Source: Haloglomus halophilum
Lineage (GTDB): Archaea > Halobacteriota > Halobacteria > Halobacteriales > Haloarculaceae
Assembly (NCBI RefSeq): GCF_024298885.1
Contig: NZ_CP101168.1
Location: 1 to 64,000, forward strand
Length of the DNA stretch: 64,000 nucleotides
Direction: 5' to 3'
Below are positions 60,572-64,000 of this stretch, in pieces (position 1 is the stretch's first letter; the number at the start of each line of letters is the position of its first letter). The notes below the pieces were generated by a model. It was not told the DNA's origin. It saw only the letters and a program-made list of their open reading frames with translations, and ran no database searches. Made by a program: the position numbers and the translations under genes.

Positions 60572-60720
60572 ATGTCCCGCACCTCAAACCAGGCGAACGG
60601 TGACCTCGTCCGCGAGTTCCTCTCCATTGCGGACCTCCTCGAGGAGCCGCGCCTCGCGCAACTCTACGCCTATCTCGCGCGTGAGGGTGACGCGACCGTC
60701 CAAGAGCTCATGGAGAAACG
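60572..60720 (+). pseudogene. 5' fragment of a winged-helix regulator split by a TnpB element
   Basis: From ATG 60572 the first about 49 residues (DLVREFLSIADLLEEPRLAQ, then LYAYLAREGDATVQELMEK) match the start of a common haloarchaeal winged-helix regulator. At about 60718 the sequence diverges into the left end of the TnpB element, giving an unrelated tail up to a TGA at 60833-60835. The matching C-terminus is found beyond the element at about 62098-62198. The DNA-binding helix is lost. Confidence 0.65.
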
Positions 60721-60838
60721 AGGCGGATACCCGCACCTGAAGGCGCGGGAGGAAGCCGCCACTCACGGGACACAATCCACGCACAATGGCGGGCTGACTC
60801 TCCCGAGGTTTATGAACTATCAAGGGTACATGTGACGT

Positions 60839-61936
60839 ATGGAGGTGCGACGGACTGTCCCGATCACGCTTGCCGTGGACAGTGACGACTCCGCACTTCT
60901 CCGCGACACCGTGGATGAGTTTTTGTGGGCAGCACAGTATGTCACCGACCACGCGTTCGATGGTGAGTACGTCACCACCAGCAAGACGACGCTCAACGAC
61001 GAGACGTACGACGATGTCCGAGCCAACACACGACTCCACAGCAACCATGTCCAAGCAGCCCGCAACAAGGCCGCCGAGGCCTGCAAGAGCGTCGTTACGC
61101 GGTGGAAGAATGGGAAGAAGGCATCAAAACCCCAATTCACCAGTCCACATGTCGTCTACGATCACCGCTCGGCCACGTTCCACGATGACTACGTGAGCCT
61201 TGCCACAGTAGACGGGCGTCTCGAAGCCGACTACGTGTTGCCTGCGGATTCGGATGGAACACCCCACGACGAGTACCTGTCCTCCGATGCGTACGAAGTG
61301 ACGGGCGCAGAACTCCACCACAAACACGGTGACTGGCAGCTTCACGTCCACTGTAAGACGGTCGTGGAGACTGACACGCCGGAACAGGAGACCACCGAGA
61401 ACGGAACGGTTCTCGGGGTCGACCTTGGCGTGAATCAACTCGCCGTCACCTCGACGGGTACGTTCTGGACTGGCGCGGAGTTCGACCACTGGCGCAGAGC
61501 GTACGAATCTCGGCGTGGTGACCTCCAACAGTGTGGGACGCGGTGGGCACACCAGAACATCCAGTCCGTCGGTCGCAAAGAGGACGGTCGGTTCAAACAG
61601 CTGCTCCACCGGATCAGCAACGAACTCGTCTCTGAAGCCCGAGAGAACGGATGTTCGGTAATCGCGTTCGAGGACTTGACTGATATCCGCGAACGGACTG
61701 GCGCCTCGTGGGGGCACAAATGGGCGTTCGACCGCCTGTACGACTACGTGGAGTACAAGGCCGAAGCATACGGTATCGACGTAGAGCAGGTTACTCCCGA
61801 GAACACGAGTCGGCGGTGTTCAGAGTGCGGGTTCACGCACCCAGACAACCGTCGTGGTGAGGCGTTCGAGTGCCTGAAGTGCGAGTACGAGAACCACGCG
61901 GACTACAACGCGGCGAAGAACATCGGTTTGCGGTAA
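60839..61936 (+). CDS. tnpB: TnpB RNA-guided nuclease of an IS1341-type element
   Basis: A 365-aa TnpB. RuvC residues are visible: D195 (GVDLGVNQL), E278 (IAFEDLTDI) and D355 ([12 protein letters not shown]). The zinc finger is C327, C330, C345 and C348 (CSEC and CLKC). The length is near the family norm, so it should be functional. TnpB proteins use an RNA from the element's 3' end to cut DNA at the empty donor site and favour element retention. Start ATG 60839, following a TACATGTGACGT context. Confidence 0.92.
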   Translation: MEVRRTVPITLAVDSDDSALLRDTVDEFLWAAQYVTDHAFDGEYVTTSKTTLNDETYDDVRANTRLHSNHVQAARNKAAEACKSVVTRWKNGKKASKPQFTSPHVVYDHRSATFHDDYVSLATVDGRLEADYVLPADSDGTPHDEYLSSDAYEVTGAELHHKHGDWQLHVHCKTVVETDTPEQETTENGTVLGVDLGVNQLAVTSTGTFWTGAEFDHWRRAYESRRGDLQQCGTRWAHQNIQSVGRKEDGRFKQLLHRISNELVSEARENGCSVIAFEDLTDIRERTGASWGHKWAFDRLYDYVEYKAEAYGIDVEQVTPENTSRRCSECGFTHPDNRRGEAFECLKCEYENHADYNAAKNIGLR

Positions 61937-62090
61937 CTCCGCCGGAACCAGACTGGCTCCGGTGGAGGCGCACCCGTAGGCGTGCGCTTGAACAGCGGGA
62001 TGCTGAACGCGAACGGCGACTATTCGTCTGCCGAGGAATCGGCTAGAGCGGGAGTCCACGCTGAATGCCACGGCCTTTAGGCCGTGGTAG
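61850..62090 (+). ncRNA. candidate omega/reRNA from the 3' end of the TnpB element
   Basis: TnpB guide RNAs are normally made from the end of tnpB through the right end of the element, with the guide just outside. Here the tail after tnpB (61937-62090) is non-coding and structured, with GGAACCAGACTGGCTCC (61944-61960), CGCACCCGTAGGCGTGCG (61970-61987) and the terminal CCACGGCC/GGCCGTGG hairpin. The exact ends cannot be set by eye. Confidence 0.5.
62068..62087. repeat. terminal hairpin of the TnpB element
   Basis: CCACGGCC (62068-62075), loop TTTA, GGCCGTGG (62080-62087): perfect 8-bp stem at the right end, as in IS200/IS605-type elements, where TnpA recognises such hairpins. Confidence 0.75.
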
Positions 62091-62097
62091 CTTACCC

Positions 62098-62198
62098 TCC
62101 AAGCGCTCCGCCCAGTCGTCCACGAACACCTCGATATCGAGGAGCGCGGTGGGTCACTCGCTAACATCCAGGATGCCGACACTGCCCTCGACGAATAG
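62098..62198 (+). pseudogene. 3' fragment of the split winged-helix regulator
   Basis: Directly after the element an open frame reads ALRPVVHEHLDIEERGGSLA and continues to end DTALDE before TAG 62196-62198. This matches the C-terminal wording of the regulator family whose N-terminus is at 60572. The middle is missing, so insertion was accompanied by deletion or the gene decayed afterwards. Confidence 0.5.
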
Positions 62199-62262
62199 AC
62201 TTGGGTAACGAGGACTACGTTGCCTCCGCTACCGTGTACTGTTCCTATCTCCCGGTCCCACA

Positions 62263-62290
62263 GGTATTGGTACCCGAATGGGGTGAGGGA
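62263..62290 (+). repeat. 28-bp repeat, copy 1, directly before a small gene
   Basis: This stretch (GGTATTGGTACCCGAATG and onward) is repeated at 62738-62765 with 25 of 28 positions identical. Copy 1 ends 6 bp before the ATG at 62297, so it covers the promoter/start region. Confidence 0.65.
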
Positions 62291-62296
62291 TTTGAG

Positions 62297-62629
62297 ATGA
62301 ACAACATCCACCCCGACGAGCGGTGCATCGACGACAACCACGCGGACAGCGACAGCGGCGCGGTGGCCCAACGCCGGTCCCCGGTCGGCGTCGAATTCAA
62401 GACGGCCGAGGCAGTCACGTCCCCGACGCCCGACCACGACCCGCACGGCACCGGTGAGGTCTCCAGCGAGTTCGTCGTCTCGACGTGCGACACCCCAGGG
62501 TGCGAGATGTCTGGTCTCGTCTCCGTCTCGCCTCTCAAAGACGCCGACGGCTTCTACGGGTGGCCGCCGTTCGACGTCATCTGCGAGGACTGCGCCGAAG
62601 CCCACGGCCACGACGACTACACCTTCTAG
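62297..62629 (+). CDS. small Cys-containing acidic protein
   Basis: A 110-aa acidic protein. Cysteines appear as CDTPGC near 67-72 and CEDC near 98-101, a zinc-ribbon-like set, and the C-terminus is His/Asp-rich (HGHDDYTF). ATG 62297 follows the 28-bp repeat; upstream in-frame codons are not protein-like. No family recognised. Located between the split regulator and RPA. Confidence 0.6.
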   Translation: MNNIHPDERCIDDNHADSDSGAVAQRRSPVGVEFKTAEAVTSPTPDHDPHGTGEVSSEFVVSTCDTPGCEMSGLVSVSPLKDADGFYGWPPFDVICEDCAEAHGHDDYTF

Positions 62630-62737
62630 TTCCTGTCCTCGTGGCCCACTGCGACGTATCGACGATTGACCAGTGCAACTCGGACGATGGAGGATCGGCA
62701 GGCGTCGATCTCCCCACTCCCAACTTCTCCCCTCGTG

Positions 62738-62765
62738 GGTATTGGTTCCCAAATGGGATGAGGGA
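62738..62765 (+). repeat. 28-bp repeat, copy 2
   Basis: GGTATTGGTTCCCAAATG and onward; matches 62263-62290 at 25 of 28 positions. It is not directly before an ATG; it may be a shared operator or the scar of a duplication. Confidence 0.6.
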
Positions 62766-62962
62766 AGTTGAGTCGGAGAGCGAGGAGGCGGCGACGAGCG
62801 CCGTCCAACTCCCGATCCGTCCGAAAACCCGAGGTGCGAGGCAGTGCCGGTGTGGTAGTGTGGTGACGAGGTCAACTCGTCATCCGCCGCTCTCGGTTGT
62901 CCTGCTCGCGCTCCCGAGTGTATTTGCCCCCGAAGGGGGGCGAGGGGGTGCGGGAGGGGCGA

Positions 62963-62986
62963 GGCCCGACTCGAGTGAGTCGGGCC
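62963..62986. promoter_or_regulatory. perfect hairpin in the RPA leader
   Basis: GGCCCGACTC (62963-62972), loop GAGT, GAGTCGGGCC (62977-62986). A 10-bp GC-rich stem 40 bp before the RPA ATG could attenuate upstream transcription or regulate RPA. Confidence 0.5.
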
Positions 62987-63025
62987 TGTCCTGCCAGTAC
63001 CTCGAATCCCCTCAGAGAGATTACC

Positions 63026-64000
63026 ATGAGTGCAAACTCCAACCTCAGCGTGGAGCAGCGTGCGGCGAACATCAGCGGCGAGTTCGGCGAGATGGGTATC
63101 GACGTGCCCGCGGCCGACGTCCAGGCGGAGTTCTCGCAGATGACCGAGTTCAAAGTCCCCGTGGCGGACGCCGAGCAGTCCATCGTGCGCCGCGTCATCA
63201 ACGAGAACGACCTCGAGAACAGCGACCTGGCCGAGGGCGTCGCAGCCCTCGCTGGCTTCGGCGGCAACGCGAACCCGGGCTCCCAGGCGTTCGAACCGAC
63301 GCTCCTTGCCGATGTCCCCGCCCTCGGCGACGAGGAGTGGGTGGATGTCCGCGCCCAGGTCACCGACCTCTGGGAGGTCAACCACGACTCCATGCGGCAG
63401 GTCGGCCTCATCGCTGACGAGTCCGCACAGATGAAGTTCGTGGTCTGGGCGAAGAACACCGACGACCTGCCCACCCTCGAGGAGGGCGTCACCTACGACC
63501 TCGCCTCGGTCATCACGAACGAGTACGAGGGCAAGTACTCCATCTCGCTCAACAAGGCGAGTACGGTCAGAAAGTCCGAGGAAGTCGTCGAGCCCACCGA
63601 CGGGAAGACCCGGGCGACCGGCACGCTCGTCGCTCTCGAAGAGGGCAGTGGCCTCATCAAGCGCTGTCCCCACGAGGACTGCTCGCGCGTTGTCCAGAAC
63701 GGGCGCTGCTCGGAACACGGCGCCGTGGACGGCGTCTTCGATCTCCGACTGAAGGCCATCCTCGACGACGGCTCCCGTGCCATCCGCGCGCTGTTCAACG
63801 CCGAGATGGCCGAGCAGGTCACCGGTGTCTCCCTCGAGGAGGCCAAGGAAATGGCAGCCGAGGCGTTCGACGCCGGCGTCGTCGAAGCGGCCTTCCGTGA
63901 AGCCCTCATCGGCACGACGTTCGACGTTCGCGGCCCGGTCATCGGCGAGTACTTCCTCGTCGATGAAGCCGTCGAGACGACGTACTCGTCGGAGAACCCC
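63026..64000 (+). CDS. rpa: replication protein A (single-stranded DNA-binding), 3' end outside window
   Basis: A frame of 325 codons from ATG 63026 that is still open at the window edge. It begins MSANSNLSVEQRAANISGEF and contains two OB folds (DVRAQVTDLWEVNHDSMRQV near 114; TRATGTLVALEEGSGLIKRC near 195). A zinc finger near residues 213-226 has CPHEDC and CSEH, and an Asp/Glu-rich helix region follows. This is the euryarchaeal/haloarchaeal RPA large subunit, which coats single-stranded DNA during replication and repair. In a plasmid context it may support transfer or primase-polymerase replication. The repeat and hairpin elements upstream may regulate it. Confidence 0.88.
   Translation, partial: MSANSNLSVEQRAANISGEFGEMGIDVPAADVQAEFSQMTEFKVPVADAEQSIVRRVINENDLENSDLAEGVAALAGFGGNANPGSQAFEPTLLADVPALGDEEWVDVRAQVTDLWEVNHDSMRQVGLIADESAQMKFVVWAKNTDDLPTLEEGVTYDLASVITNEYEGKYSISLNKASTVRKSEEVVEPTDGKTRATGTLVALEEGSGLIKRCPHEDCSRVVQNGRCSEHGAVDGVFDLRLKAILDDGSRAIRALFNAEMAEQVTGVSLEEAKEMAAEAFDAGVVEAAFREALIGTTFDVRGPVIGEYFLVDEAVETTYSSENP

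Larger units (their letters stand above)
60718..62090 (+). mobile_element. IS200/IS605-superfamily IS1341-type element (tnpB only)
   Basis: Boundaries are inferred from where the split regulator stops matching on the left and from the terminal hairpin on the right. A short stem (CCCGC at 60730-60734 with GCGGG at 60745-60749) marks the left subterminal region, and a perfect 8-bp hairpin lies at 62068-62087 near the right end. No tnpA (Y1 transposase) is present, so mobility would need TnpA in trans. No target duplication is expected. Confidence 0.75.
62630..63025. other. RPA upstream region with repeat copy 2 and hairpins
   Basis: No gene. It holds repeat copy 2 (62738-62765), a CCCCC-GAA-GGGGG stem near 62924-62936 and a perfect 10-bp hairpin at 62963-62986, about 40 bp before the RPA start. 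Confidence 0.5.

Noticed and set aside
61820-63718. Minus-strand open frame of over 600 codons covering the end of tnpB and RPA
   Set aside because: It crosses two unrelated plus-strand loci and non-coding repeats; it is the mirror image of RPA and TnpB coding.
1-64000. tRNA and rRNA genes
   Set aside because: No cloverleaf-like conserved blocks or rRNA signature sequences were noticed on either strand; a covariance-model scan would be needed to exclude a tRNA remnant.

Overview
The window is part of a large haloarchaeal replicon, most likely a megaplasmid or an integrative element. The evidence for this is high GC with strongly GC-biased third codon positions, very acidic proteins, leaderless genes with TATA boxes about 25-28 bp before the start, an Orc1/Cdc6 initiator, an archaeal RPA, an MCM-derived protein and halophile-type IS1341 (TnpB) DNA. 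No rRNA, tRNA or CRISPR array was seen. All functional calls come from reading motifs; no database search was run.

Layout. 1-1712: a ParA/partner partition locus with a 9-bp-phased AACGAA array upstream and a second block inside the partner gene. 2187-4675: a MNT/HEPN toxin-antitoxin pair and a tyrosine integrase. 4792-11089: small zinc-ribbon and accessory genes, a nitrilase-family enzyme beside a thiolase fragment, a tightly packed minus-strand operon of four small genes and a 415-aa zinc protein. 11555-26632: a dense nucleic-acid-processing island. It holds an MCM protein whose AAA+ motor is replaced by a PD-(D/E)XK nuclease, a Dna2-like nuclease-helicase, a YprB/MrfB-like exonuclease coupled to a YprA/MrfA-like helicase, another PD-(D/E)XK nuclease, and a long Argonaute with an apparently intact DEDD tetrad. 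Similar gene types are known from defence and DNA-repair islands. The nuclease and Argonaute genes are bracketed by two matching interrupted inverted repeats.

28100-31600: a replication origin with orc1/cdc6, about ten CCCCGTGTGCGARATGAA-type boxes on both sides, three 42-bp GTTACCCC-N26-GGGGTAAC elements, one of which straddles the promoter of a small gene, and a promoter followed by a nested hairpin. 31639-33844: a CoiA-like nuclease and an unknown gene. 34106-47149 and 51493-56523: a conjugation (type IV secretion) region with a membrane AAA+ ATPase, VirB6-like, VirB4, VirB4-N/TraC-like and VirB3/PrgI-like proteins, pilin-like proteins, a large cell-surface protein and a coupling ATPase. 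57045-59318: a primase-polymerase-like gene, preceded by a repeat-bearing non-coding region that could hold oriT or an origin. 63026 to the right edge: RPA, cut by the window.

Two segments (47302-50913 and 59396-60517) carry IS-like GGCTCTGTTGAAA ends and decayed 8-bp target duplications, but hold cargo genes (an MFS transporter and histidine kinase; a zinc-finger protein with 72-bp tandem repeats) instead of a transposase. The first interrupts the conjugation region. A TnpB element (about 60718-62090) has split a winged-helix regulator gene. The likely logic is a self-transmissible plasmid with its own replication, partition and transfer functions that also carries a defence/repair island and has been reshaped by insertions.
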